From Parvibaculum indicum (GTDB taxonomy: Bacteria; Pseudomonadota; Alphaproteobacteria; Parvibaculales; Parvibaculaceae): DNA of 60,318 nucleotides. Each line of letters begins with the position of its first letter. Within the stretch, counting starts at the first letter, position 1. The position numbers and the translations under genes are program-made. This document shows, in pieces, positions 33,330-41,538 of the stretch. The notes below the pieces were generated by a model. It ran no database searches. It was not told the DNA's origin and saw only the letters and a program-made list of their open reading frames with translations. The stretch spans positions 1 to 60,318 of the forward strand of contig NZ_JAASQO010000018.1 in assembly GCF_011762095.1 (NCBI RefSeq), given 5' to 3'.

Positions 33330-34858
33330 GCCAGGGTGACGCCGAACTCCCCGCCACACCGAAGCTGCGCGCAACACGCCTTCGCCTGCACACACAGCAC
33401 CAGGCGGTGGTCATCATGCGGACCGACTGCCATGTCTGCCGCTCGGAGGGTCTGGCTTCCCGATCGCAGGTCCTGGTGTCGAGCGGTGGCCGGGAGGTGC
33501 AGGCAACCCTGTTCCAGATCGAGGGGGACGATCTGCTCGCCATCGATCAGATTGCGCTCACCGAAACCACATGGAAGATCCTGAGCCTCGACGAGGATGC
33601 CGCGGTCACCGTCACGCATGCACCGACGCTCGAATCCCTCGCCAGTGTCCGCCGTCGGATCTATGGGAATCGCCTCGACGCGCACGCCGTAGGGTCGATC
33701 GTCAGGGACGTCGCCGCACGACGCTACACAGATGTGCATCTGGCGGCCTTCCTGACGGCGAGCGCCGCCCTTCCTCTGGACGAGCAGGAGACCATCGATC
33801 TGACGGGAGCCATGGTCGATGTCGGCGAGCGCTTGCACTGGGATTCCCCGATCGTGCTCGACAAGCATTGCATTGGCGGACTGCCGGGCAACCGCACCAC
33901 CCCGATCGTCGTCGCGATCGTTGCAGCCTGCGGACTCGTGATTCCCAAGACCTCGTCGCGCGCAATCACATCGCCGGCAGGAACTGCGGATACCATGGAG
34001 ACGCTTGCACCGGTTGACCTTGATATCGCGACGCTCCGACGCGTCGTGGAGGCCGAGGGCGGCTGCATTGCCTGGGGCGGGGCGATGCATCTCAGTCCGG
34101 CCGACGATATTTTCGTCCGCATAGAGCGCGAGCTCGATGTCGATACCGAGGGACAGCTCATCGCTTCGGTCCTGTCTAAGAAGATCGCGGCCGGCTCGAC
34201 GCACGTCGTGATCGATATCCCGGTCGGAGCTACCGCGAAGGTCCGCGGCGAGGCGTCGGCGCGTCACCTCGCGGAACGGATCAGCGCCGTCGCTGCGCGT
34301 TTCGGACTCTCGGCCACTTGCCTCTTGACCGACGGATCGCAACCGGTCGGTCGCGGAATAGGCCCGGCTCTGGAAGCGCTCGATGTCCTCGCGGTTCTCC
34401 GTAGTGCACCGGATGCACCGGATGATCTGCGCAGACGCGCGGCGGCACTGGCTGGCGCCGCCCTGGAGATTGGTGGGAAGGCCGCCAAGGGGGAAGGAGC
34501 AGCCGCTGCGCTTGCGACCCTTGCGGACGGGCGAGCCTGGCGGAAGTTCCAGGCCATTTGCGCGGCGCAAGGAGGCATGCGCACGCCGCCGCGGGCGTCC
34601 CACATTCATCCACTGATCGCACCGCGTGCAGGTCGCATTGTTCATATCAACAATCGCAAGCTGGCAAGGCTCGCCAAGCTCGCTGGCGCGCCGGAAGCCA
34701 AGGCAGCGGGCGTCTACTTGAATGTGAGTCTCGGTCAGGAGATCGACAAGGCCGAGGCACTGCTTGACATCCACGCGGAATCCGCGGGCGAACTCGCCTA
34801 TGCGTTGGAGTATGCGCGAAGAAGTCCGGACATCATCGAAGTTGAGCTTTCGTCTTGA
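33326..34858 (+). CDS. deoA: AMP phosphorylase (archaeal-type, thymidine phosphorylase family)
   Basis: At 510 residues it is longer than bacterial thymidine phosphorylase (about 440) and carries the extra N-terminal domain (about 1-90) of archaeal AMP phosphorylases. The phosphate/nucleotide site reads LDKHCIGGLPGNRTTPIVV (near 185), followed by SSRAITSPAGTADTMETLAPVDL, both archaeal AMPpase-like. The expected reaction is AMP + Pi to adenine + ribose-1,5-bisphosphate, though pyrimidine nucleoside activity cannot be excluded. It is coupled to the RNase gene and is the last gene of the run. deoA is the symbol of the wider family. Confidence 0.85.
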   Translation: MSQGDAELPATPKLRATRLRLHTQHQAVVIMRTDCHVCRSEGLASRSQVLVSSGGREVQATLFQIEGDDLLAIDQIALTETTWKILSLDEDAAVTVTHAPTLESLASVRRRIYGNRLDAHAVGSIVRDVAARRYTDVHLAAFLTASAALPLDEQETIDLTGAMVDVGERLHWDSPIVLDKHCIGGLPGNRTTPIVVAIVAACGLVIPKTSSRAITSPAGTADTMETLAPVDLDIATLRRVVEAEGGCIAWGGAMHLSPADDIFVRIERELDVDTEGQLIASVLSKKIAAGSTHVVIDIPVGATAKVRGEASARHLAERISAVAARFGLSATCLLTDGSQPVGRGIGPALEALDVLAVLRSAPDAPDDLRRRAAALAGAALEIGGKAAKGEGAAAALATLADGRAWRKFQAICAAQGGMRTPPRASHIHPLIAPRAGRIVHINNRKLARLAKLAGAPEAKAAGVYLNVSLGQEIDKAEALLDIHAESAGELAYALEYARRSPDIIEVELSS

Positions 34859-34934
34859 TGGTCGCTGTCGAGCTTGGATGGCTGAACGCTCTGCGATGCT
34901 ACTGATCGCCTTGGGGAATGGCAACTGAACATAT

Positions 34935-35196
34935 TTAGCTGCTGTGCGAGCAGGCCCGCGCCTGCTCCCTGATCACCGCGTAGTCGCTCAGCATCTCGGC
35001 AATGGCCGAGACCCGTCCAGCAGCAGATCGAGTTCGTCGGCTGAGCGCGCCTGGAACTCGCGGCCATACTCGACCACCGGTGGGCAGACGGTGGCGACGC
35101 GAGGGTCAGAAGCGGCCGTTGCGCAGCCGGTCAGCGAGATCGTTGCGATCGCGAGGTCGGCGAGCCGCCGCGTCGAGCATCTGGCGTTGGACGTCA
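34935..35196 (-). pseudogene. Rz1-like outer-membrane spanin lipoprotein remnant
   Basis: The minus-strand frame from ATG 35196 has a short signal with lipobox LTGC, then ATVCPPVVEYGREFQARSADELDLL, a pattern I associate with small phage/prophage lysis-cassette lipoproteins of alphaproteobacteria. The frame then ends early (DGSRPLPRC stop). The expected ending (IAEMLSDYAV-IREQARAC) is present in another frame down to TAA at 34935, so it is frameshifted near 34997-35010. Confidence 0.45.
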
Positions 35197-35321
35197 TTGG
35201 CCTTCTCCAAAGTTTCGAGGCGTTCCGCCAGCCGTCCCGCACGCTCGCCGGAGCGCCGCCGTGCGAGCAGGAACAGCAACACAGCATGTGCGATGGCGCC
35301 GAAGCGCAGGACAGCCCGCAT
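35106..35321 (-). CDS. Rz-like small membrane/coiled-coil protein (phage lysis-cassette type)
   Basis: A 71-residue ORF with an N-terminal membrane segment (LRFGAIAHAVLLFLLARRR), a helical region (RLAERLETLEKANDVQRQMLDAAARRP) and the ending DLADRLRNGRF. It overlaps the Rz1-like remnant in another frame, the nested arrangement of Rz/Rz1 spanins. It abuts the recombinase fragment on the opposite strand, so it is probably stranded phage DNA without function here. Confidence 0.45.
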   Translation of the reverse strand: MRAVLRFGAIAHAVLLFLLARRRSGERAGRLAERLETLEKANDVQRQMLDAAARRPRDRNDLADRLRNGRF

Positions 35322-35324
35322 CTA

Positions 35325-35525
35325 CGGGGTCGCGGCGTCCCGCAAGCGCGGCATGTGGATGGGCGGCTACGTACCGCTGGGCTACGACGTGCGCGACCGC
35401 AAGCTGTAGTCAATGAAGACGAGGCCGCGACGGTCAGGATGATCTTCGAACGGTTCGTCGCCACCGGCTCCGCGACGACGCTGGCGAAAGCGCTGGCAGC
35501 CGAAGGCGTCCAGAACAACCGCCCG
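35325..35525 (+). pseudogene. Serine recombinase fragment, frameshifted
   Basis: The translation AASRKRGMWMGGYVPLGYDVRDRKL (read across the break) followed in the next frame by VNEDEAATVRMIFERFVATGSATTLAKALAAEGV is the Recombinase-domain middle of large serine recombinases. Both catalytic and C-terminal parts are missing. The frame breaks at about 35407: CTGTAGTCAAT needs one added G to read L-V-V-N. This is a degraded scar at the cargo edge. Confidence 0.7.
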
Positions 35526-35856
35526 TACGTCCGCCATGAAACGCCTACCTCGCGTTCTCTGGATTGTGACGCCAGCCGGAAGAAGGGTCGCAGAAGGTGC
35601 GCCAGAGGAACGAGCAGAACTTGCCGAAAACATTGCCTTTCGCGAAGCCGAACCAAACGAGACGAGGTTCGCTCGGTTAGAGACGAAAGCCCGTCAGAGA
35701 CCGAAAGTCTGCGCTACGCCAGTCTCCGAGGTTCGGATGGCTTCAGCAAGCCCCTTTGAAACTTGGAAGAAATCCGGCGCTCATGGCGCGCCGCTTGAAG
35801 TTCGTAACGGGAAAATGGCGGAACACATGGGATACGAACTACGTCATCGCTCGGCG
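35526..35856. other. Stretch without a recognisable gene at the cargo/traG boundary
   Basis: About 330 bases between the recombinase scar and the ribbon-helix-helix gene. Open frames exist but show no family pattern or ribosome binding site. The right cargo boundary probably lies in this stretch. Confidence 0.5.
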
Positions 35857-36288
35857 TTATTGACTGCCTGAACCGCTGACATCCTCGGAAATCTCCTGCC
35901 TGAGCTTCGGCCCTTTGGCGAGGCGCCGGCCGAGAGCGGTAATGAACGCCTCATAGCGCTCGCCGGCTTTGGCACGCGCGGCCTGTGCAGCCGGCTCCGG
36001 CAAAGTCGGTGTCGTCGCGAGCCAGAACCGGACGAAGATTGCAAGGGTCTCGACGGAAATCCCGATATCGCGCTCCAAGCGGTTCATTCGGCGGTCGAGC
36101 TGGTCGAGGCGCTTGGCGATCGCGGCCTCGCGCCTTTCAGCGTCATCCGGCGACAGGAAGGAGGCGATCGCCGCCTCCGCAATCATCGACTGCGATTGCT
36201 CGCGACGGGCGGCATAGTCCGCCAGCATCGTCATGATGTCCGGGTCGATATAGACGGAGATCTGCGCTTTCTTCTTGCGGCTGGGCAT
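35857..36288 (-). CDS. Ribbon-helix-helix (CopG-like) protein downstream of traG
   Basis: A 143-residue protein with a basic N-terminus and an RHH core (KAQISVYIDPDIMTMLADYAARREQSQSMIAEAAI, 7-42), then a helical segment (LDQLDRRMNRLERDIGIS) and a membrane-like or helical stretch (TLAIFVRFWLATTP). It starts 3 bases after traG, normally sitting between traG and trbB in this ICE type. It probably regulates the transfer operon or acts as a coupling accessory. Its 3' side is now the cargo scar. Confidence 0.82.
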   Translation of the reverse strand: MPSRKKKAQISVYIDPDIMTMLADYAARREQSQSMIAEAAIASFLSPDDAERREAAIAKRLDQLDRRMNRLERDIGISVETLAIFVRFWLATTPTLPEPAAQAARAKAGERYEAFITALGRRLAKGPKLRQEISEDVSGSGSQ

Positions 36289-36291
36289 GGC

Positions 36292-38277
36292 CTAGAGCTC
36301 CATGCCGTCGTTGGGGTCCAGTGAGACCTGCCGCGCCACACGCTGCATCATTCGGTTCATCCCGCTGGTGCGCGCAGTCTCCTCCTGATCGTCATCGGCG
36401 GGATCGATCTCGAACTCGTTTTCAAACGGGGCCTTCTTCTCGACGGGTTTGGCACGGCTCAACTCGGGCTGGCGGCGCCGTTCTGAATCAGTCGTGTCCT
36501 CCTCCGATGCAGCGCTGGCAGACATGTGAGCGGTTTCCAACGGGCTCGCCGGCAATGGCAGACTCGTCCAGTCATCAGCCTTCGTATGCACGGATTCGGT
36601 GTTCGACGGCGGCGGCAGGATGCGTTCTTGGAAACGTCCGTCCTCGAAGTAGCGGACCTTCTTCGCTCGAATAGGCGATGTCCCGGCGACCATAACGATC
36701 TCATCGGCTGGCGGAAGCTGCATGACCTCGCCCGGCGTGAGCAGTGGTCGCGCGGTTTCCTGCCGCGACACCATCAGGTGGCCAAGCCAGGGCGAGAGTC
36801 TGTGCCCGGCGTAGTTCTTCATCGCCCGCATCTCGGTCGCAGTGCCGAGCGCGTCGGAAACTCGCTTGGCCGTGCGCTCGTCATTGGTCGCGAAGCTCAC
36901 GCGCACATGGCAGTTGTCGAGGATCGAATTGTTCGGCCCATAGGCCCTTTCGATCTGATTGAGCGACTGGGCGATGAGAAAGCTCTTGAGCCCGTAGCCC
37001 GCCATGAAGGCGAGCGCACTCTCGAAGAAGTCGAGGCGACCGAGCGCTGGAAACTCGTCCAGCATCAGCAGCAACCGATGCCGTCCGGCCTTGGCCTGCA
37101 GGTCCTCGGTTAGGCGCCGACCTATCTGGTTGAGGATCAGGCGGATCAGCGGCTTTGTGCGGTTGATATCGGAGGGGGGCACGACAAGGTAGAGCGACGT
37201 CGGATGCTTACGGCCGACGAGATCGGCAATGCGCCAGTCGCAGCGGCGCGTCACCGTTGCAACGACAGGGTCGCGGTAGAGGCCGATGAAGGACATGGCG
37301 GTGGAGAGCACACCGGAGCGTTCGTTGTCCGACTTGTTCAAGAGTTCGCGCGCGGCGCTGGCGATGACCGGATGTGGGCCGGATTCGCCGAGATGCGCCG
37401 TCTTCATCATCGCAGCGAGCGTCGACTCGATGGGACGCCTTGGGTCGGAAAGAAAAGCGGCGACGCCGGCGAGTGTCTTATCCTTCTCGGCATAGAGGAC
37501 GTGGAGGATGGCACCGACTAGTAGCGCGTGGCTGGTCTTTTCCCAGTGATTGCGCTTCTCGAGCGACCCTTCCGGATCGACGAGGATGTCGGCGATGTTC
37601 TGGACGTCGCGGACCTCCCACTCGCCGCGGCGCACCTCGAGCAGCGGGTTGTAGGCCGACGAAGTCGGGTTGGTCGGATCGAACAGCAGGACGCGGCCGT
37701 GCCGAGCGCGAAAGCCGGCTGTGAGCTGCCAGTTTTCGCCCTTGATGTCATGGACGATGGCGGAGCCCGGCCAGGTTAGCAACGATGGAATGACGAGCCC
37801 GACGCCCTTGCCGGAGCGGGTCGGCGCGAAGCACAGGACATGCTCCGGTCCCTCATGGCGCAGATAGTCGTCTTTGAGCTTGCCGAGAACGACACCGTCG
37901 GGTCCGAGCAGTCCGGCCGCCTTGACCTCATCGGGCCGCGCCCATCGCGCCGAACCATAGGTATCGACACTCTGTGCCTCGCGCGCCCGCCAGACGGACA
38001 TCAGGATCGCCACCGCGATCGCCATGAAGCCGCCCGAGGCGGCGATGATGGCACCCTCGATGAAGATCGGCGGGGCATAGGCGTCGTAGAAATACCACCA
38101 CCAGAAGAAGGCCGGGGGATAGTAGATCGGCCATCCCGCGAACTCGAACCAGGGCGCGCCGAGCTGGGGCTGGAAACCGAGGCGCCAGGCCGTCCACTGC
38201 GTCGCCGTCCAGGTGGTGGTGAGGACAATCGTGAAGACAATGAGGATCTGGCCCCAGAGAATTTTCGTACCCGACAT
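36292..38277 (-). CDS. traG: TraG, type IV coupling protein (VirD4 family)
   Basis: The 661-residue ATPase has N-terminal membrane helices (about 8-25 and 74-95), Walker A CFAPTRSGKGVGLV (149-162) and Walker B LLLMLDEFPALG (near 410). Typical VirD4 segments follow (FATNDERTAKRVSDALG, PLLTPGEVMQLP). It brings the relaxosome to the Trb channel. The acidic C-terminal tail is low-complexity. Full length. Confidence 0.95.
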   Translation of the reverse strand: MSGTKILWGQILIVFTIVLTTTWTATQWTAWRLGFQPQLGAPWFEFAGWPIYYPPAFFWWWYFYDAYAPPIFIEGAIIAASGGFMAIAVAILMSVWRAREAQSVDTYGSARWARPDEVKAAGLLGPDGVVLGKLKDDYLRHEGPEHVLCFAPTRSGKGVGLVIPSLLTWPGSAIVHDIKGENWQLTAGFRARHGRVLLFDPTNPTSSAYNPLLEVRRGEWEVRDVQNIADILVDPEGSLEKRNHWEKTSHALLVGAILHVLYAEKDKTLAGVAAFLSDPRRPIESTLAAMMKTAHLGESGPHPVIASAARELLNKSDNERSGVLSTAMSFIGLYRDPVVATVTRRCDWRIADLVGRKHPTSLYLVVPPSDINRTKPLIRLILNQIGRRLTEDLQAKAGRHRLLLMLDEFPALGRLDFFESALAFMAGYGLKSFLIAQSLNQIERAYGPNNSILDNCHVRVSFATNDERTAKRVSDALGTATEMRAMKNYAGHRLSPWLGHLMVSRQETARPLLTPGEVMQLPPADEIVMVAGTSPIRAKKVRYFEDGRFQERILPPPSNTESVHTKADDWTSLPLPASPLETAHMSASAASEEDTTDSERRRQPELSRAKPVEKKAPFENEFEIDPADDDQEETARTSGMNRMMQRVARQVSLDPNDGMEL

Positions 38278-38400
38278 GGTCTATGTTCCGCGCAAATATC
38301 TGCACGCTGCGGGCCATGCCTGCCGCTCTCAAGCTTATTCTTCGCTCATCGCAGAAACGGTGGCCGCCGGTAAGAAATCGGAGAGTTTCTAGCGGAGGCA

Positions 38401-40140
38401 TCACCGGCCCAGGCCCCGCTTGCGTCCGAAACCCCAGTCGACGCCGCCGTCGCCGCGTGCCACGCCTGAGACGTGGCGGCCAAGATGCTTTTCGAGCGAG
38501 GGTGTCCAGGGAACAAGCTGGAAGCCGAGACCATCGTCGATCATCGCGAAGCGGCCGGAGGCGAGCGTGAAACGCTGGCGGTAGGCGCCGGCGACGTACT
38601 CGCCGTTGGTCGCACGCTGGAAGGGCTGGCCGGTCTGAGCCGCGAGCTTCTCGCCGAGTGTGTCCACTTCGCGCCGGCGGAGCGTGTTGAGGAGATTGCG
38701 ACTGAAGATGATCCGCCGGCCCTGCCGTTCGGCGAAACCTTGCTCGATCAGGTGATCTGCACGCCGGTCCAGGGCATCGCGGACTTCGGCGCCGAACCCG
38801 CCTTCCGACAGAGCTGCGGGATCGCGTGCGATGTTTTGCCGATCGAGCCAGGTCGCGCCCGATGCGGTCACCTGCCGTTCAATGTCGAGATCGGAACGCA
38901 CCGCGAGCGCGACCCGCCGCTGTCCACGGGCATCGTCATAGGCGCGCAGCTCGACGATCGAGCCTAGCGCGCTGTCGCCGGCCGCATCGAGATCGGCGAG
39001 CTTGATGTGGTGGGTCCGTCCGTCGACGCCGTCGACCACGGCATAGGCCGTGCCCTTCAGTTCGTCGTCGAGTCCACGTTCGACCAAGCGGCCGACGATC
39101 GGCGTGTCGAGACTTTCGGCGGCCAGCACGTAATCCGCCGATCCGCGCCCGATGCCGCGCTCGGTCAGCGCCCGGTGCATGCGCTTGATGATGTCACCGC
39201 GTTCGCCGAGTTCGCGCAGCGTCGCCTCGGCCGTGTCGTCGATTATCCATTGGCCGGGGCCGACCAGCTCGGCCAGGCCGAGCGTCTCCAGCTTGCGCAG
39301 CCGCCCGACCTTGAGCGCGTGGAACTCGTCGGGCTGCTCGCCCGGATGCGGCGCGAGGTCGATGACGCCGGTGCGCCGGCTGTCACGAACGAGCTGGCGG
39401 TCGAGCTGCGTCCAGCGCTCGGAGGCGATCTGGTTCTCGAGGCTGCGTCGGATGTCGAGGTCGGTGCGCGGACCGAGTTCCTGGGTGATGAGGTCGCGCG
39501 CCCGATCGCGCATGCCCTCCTTGATGTAATCGCGCGAGATGACGAGATCCTGGCCGTCGTCGCGCACACCGCGCACGATCAGATGGACATGCGGGTGTTC
39601 CGTGTTCCAGTGATCGACGGCCACCCAATCGATCTCAGTGCCGAGATCCTTCTCCATCTGTCCGACGAGGTCGCGGGTGAAGGATTTGAGGTCCGACATC
39701 TCCAGCGCGTCGTCCGGCGAGACGATGAAGCGGAAATGGTGGCGGTCGTCCTCGCAGCGCTCGGCGAAGGCGCGGCCATCCGTCTCCTCCTCTCCGGGCC
39801 CGAACAGCCGCGCCTTCTCGCCGTCGCGGGTCACCCCGTCGCGGCGCAGATAATCGAGATGCGTGCCAAGCGGCGCGGCGCGCGCGGCATGCCGGACCAC
39901 ACGTGCCTTGATCACCGCGCCGCGTGAGCGCGCGGTGATGAGCCGGTTGGCTTGGATGCTGGCACGCTGGCCATGGCCGAAGCGCGAGCGGTTGCCGGAA
40001 ACGACGCGGCCAGACCGCGACACGCCTCCGCCGGCTTTCTTCGCGGCGGCGAGCGCCTGGGCGATGAACGGGCGCGCGGCCTGTGCACGCGTCGAGCGGA
40101 TGCGGCCGGGACGGATGCGGAACTCGCGATCATCGGCCAT
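38401..40140 (-). CDS. traI: Conjugative relaxase (VirD2-like, DUF3363 family)
   Basis: The 579-residue protein has the relaxase features of the MOBP group: a candidate nicking Tyr97 in GTHLDYLRRDG, HHFRFIVSPDDA (135-146) and the metal-binding HPHVHLIVRG (182-191). A long DUF3363 C-terminal region follows. It would nick oriT and stay bound to the 5' end. The start at 40140 removes a non-conserved upstream extension. A nic-like site lies about 155 bases upstream, as expected for a relaxase gene. Confidence 0.92.
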   Translation of the reverse strand: MADDREFRIRPGRIRSTRAQAARPFIAQALAAAKKAGGGVSRSGRVVSGNRSRFGHGQRASIQANRLITARSRGAVIKARVVRHAARAAPLGTHLDYLRRDGVTRDGEKARLFGPGEEETDGRAFAERCEDDRHHFRFIVSPDDALEMSDLKSFTRDLVGQMEKDLGTEIDWVAVDHWNTEHPHVHLIVRGVRDDGQDLVISRDYIKEGMRDRARDLITQELGPRTDLDIRRSLENQIASERWTQLDRQLVRDSRRTGVIDLAPHPGEQPDEFHALKVGRLRKLETLGLAELVGPGQWIIDDTAEATLRELGERGDIIKRMHRALTERGIGRGSADYVLAAESLDTPIVGRLVERGLDDELKGTAYAVVDGVDGRTHHIKLADLDAAGDSALGSIVELRAYDDARGQRRVALAVRSDLDIERQVTASGATWLDRQNIARDPAALSEGGFGAEVRDALDRRADHLIEQGFAERQGRRIIFSRNLLNTLRRREVDTLGEKLAAQTGQPFQRATNGEYVAGAYRQRFTLASGRFAMIDDGLGFQLVPWTPSLEKHLGRHVSGVARGDGGVDWGFGRKRGLGR

Positions 40141-40196
40141 GAGATCGCTCCGCAAGGTGCGAAAACCCGCGTAGACACGGGCATTTGAGCGGTCGG

Positions 40197-40227
40197 CGCA
40201 CATTGCGCCAAGGCTGGGCAATGTGCG
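40197..40227. repeat. Inverted repeat in the oriT region
   Basis: CGCACATTGC (40197-40206) and GCAATGTGCG (40218-40227) form a perfect 10-bp inverted repeat with an 11-base loop. The left arm also lies in a second palindrome (GGCGCA-CAT-TGCGCC). The same half-site, GCGCACA, recurs in the palindrome at 40267, giving a cluster of related sites for a relaxosome accessory or regulatory protein. Confidence 0.6.
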
Positions 40228-40266
40228 GAACGCGCCAGAAAATCCAAGCAAAACAACCGACCGACC

Positions 40267-40295
40267 GGCGCACAATGTGCGCCCTTTTATCCTGC
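40267..40295 (+). other. oriT: Putative origin of transfer: palindrome plus IncP-like nic core
   Basis: A perfect palindrome GGCGCACA-A-TGTGCGCC (40267-40283) is followed 5 bases later by TATCCTGC (40288-40295), identical to the nic core of IncP plasmids, cut between G and C (here 40294/40295). In RP4 the TraJ-bound repeat likewise lies just 5' of nic. The site is upstream of the relaxase gene. If used, the plus strand is transferred and 40.3-60 kb enters the recipient first. Confidence 0.75.
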
Positions 40296-40383
40296 CATCG
40301 TGCGGTTGTTGGGCCTGCCGCCCCCACCAGCGCCCGCCATACCACGCCAGAGCCCGACAGGGCACGAATGCACATGGCCTCAG

Positions 40384-41151
40384 TCACGACGGTCCCCTCA
40401 TGCTGCCGTGGGCGACGAATACCGATTCCGATTGTGGCCGTTGATTGGGTTCGCGCTGCTCCGGGACGGGGGAGTGGGACGTCTTCGACGGCTCCTCGGA
40501 GGCACGGTTGTCGACAGTCCGATGGTCGTTTGAGCGCGGGACGAACAGCGGTGCCTCGCGCCAGTCCGGTGGCGATGGCGGTGCGGCCGGAGCGTTCGGC
40601 GACGGCACAGCGGCGCCAAGCGCGGGCGCAAGCAAATCGACATAGGCACGCGTTTCGGCAGGCAATGGCCGACCGGTTGCAAGGTGCTCGTCGTAGCGGG
40701 CTGGCCCCGCATTGTAGGCCGCCAGCATGGCCGGAATGGCGCCGTAGCGGTCGTACATCTCGCGCAAATAGGCTGCGCCCGCGAGGATGTTGTCGCGCGG
40801 ATCGAACGGATCGCGGCCGAGGCGATACCGGGTGCGCAGGTGATCCCAGGTATCGGGCATGACCTGCATCAGCCCCATCGCGCCCGCGGATGAGACGGCA
40901 CGCGTAGCGCCGGCGCTCTCGGCGCCCATGACGGCGACGATCCAGTGTTCGGGAATGCGAAAGCGACGCGCCGCCTCGGCAACGTAAGCGGCGAATGGAT
41001 GGCCGATCTGCTGCTGTCCGGCGGTCGCCGGCTGAGCGAAAACGACGCCGCTTTCGACCAGGCTGAGGGACAGGCCGGAAAGGAGAAGGAGGGCAATGCG
41101 GCCGCAAGGGCCGCACCGCCGCAGTGCTGGGGACAAGCGGACGCAGCGCAT
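40384..41151 (-). CDS. Lytic transglycosylase (conjugal transfer muramidase)
   Basis: A 255-residue exported protein with a signal peptide (about 15-40) and a soluble lytic transglycosylase domain: ESAGATRAVSSAGAMGLMQVMPDTW (catalytic Glu in ESAG, about 77), RDNILAGAAYLREMYDRYG, and AYNAGPARYDEH. It opens the peptidoglycan for the transfer channel (VirB1 role). The C-terminal 80 residues are Pro/Ser-rich and probably disordered. It starts 3 bases after the DUF736 stop. Confidence 0.9.
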   Translation of the reverse strand: MRCVRLSPALRRCGPCGRIALLLLSGLSLSLVESGVVFAQPATAGQQQIGHPFAAYVAEAARRFRIPEHWIVAVMGAESAGATRAVSSAGAMGLMQVMPDTWDHLRTRYRLGRDPFDPRDNILAGAAYLREMYDRYGAIPAMLAAYNAGPARYDEHLATGRPLPAETRAYVDLLAPALGAAVPSPNAPAAPPSPPDWREAPLFVPRSNDHRTVDNRASEEPSKTSHSPVPEQREPNQRPQSESVFVAHGSMRGPS

Positions 41152-41154
41152 CGT

Positions 41155-41490
41155 TCAGTCCTGGTCGTCGCGCTTTTTCGGGCGGGTCCAGTGCAGGCCC
41201 CAGTCGCGTCCGTCCTCATCCGACTGGAACAGCCGGGCGCGGATCGGAAGCGGAAATGCCGGATCGTCCAGGACGACGGAGATGAACGTGCCCGCCCGTT
41301 CGCCGGAGTGTTTCCAGCCCGCGCCGACCTCCGGACCGTGTTCGTCGCCGAGATGAACCCGGTAGGCGGGCGCGTTGTCGCTGTCGGCGTTGTCGGCGGT
41401 GACAAAGGTGAGTTCGCAGTCGAACCAGAGGGTGCGGAGACGGCCCGAATATCCTCCGGGTGTGCGAGTGAACTGACCGATCTGGGGCAT
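41155..41490 (-). CDS. DUF736 family protein (copy 1)
   Basis: A 111-residue soluble protein with the DUF736 pattern (GGYSGRLRTLWFDCELTFV, APAYRVHLGD, GAGWKHSGERAGTFISVVLDDPAFPLPIRARLF). The family is confined largely to conjugative elements and its role is unknown. It lies between the traF-type peptidase and the transglycosylase and is clearly diverged from the second copy at 46788-47108. Confidence 0.88.
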   Translation of the reverse strand: MPQIGQFTRTPGGYSGRLRTLWFDCELTFVTADNADSDNAPAYRVHLGDEHGPEVGAGWKHSGERAGTFISVVLDDPAFPLPIRARLFQSDEDGRDWGLHWTRPKKRDDQD

Positions 41491-41538
41491 GGGAATCTCC
41501 TTTTTGGTTGCGGTGGATTTGCGGGAAGGCGTGCGTCG

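Noticed and set aside
33311-34924. 537-codon minus-strand ORF opposite the AMP phosphorylase
   Set aside because: Antisense shadow; Arg/Asp-rich without a recognisable domain.
35536-35871. 111-codon plus-strand ORF at the scar
   Set aside because: No ribosome binding site, no family pattern, and it overlaps the 3' end of the ribbon-helix-helix gene.
40267-40290. Palindrome followed by CTTTTAT read as a plus-strand terminator
   Set aside because: No plus-strand gene precedes it; the adjoining IncP nic core and relaxase gene make an oriT role far more likely.
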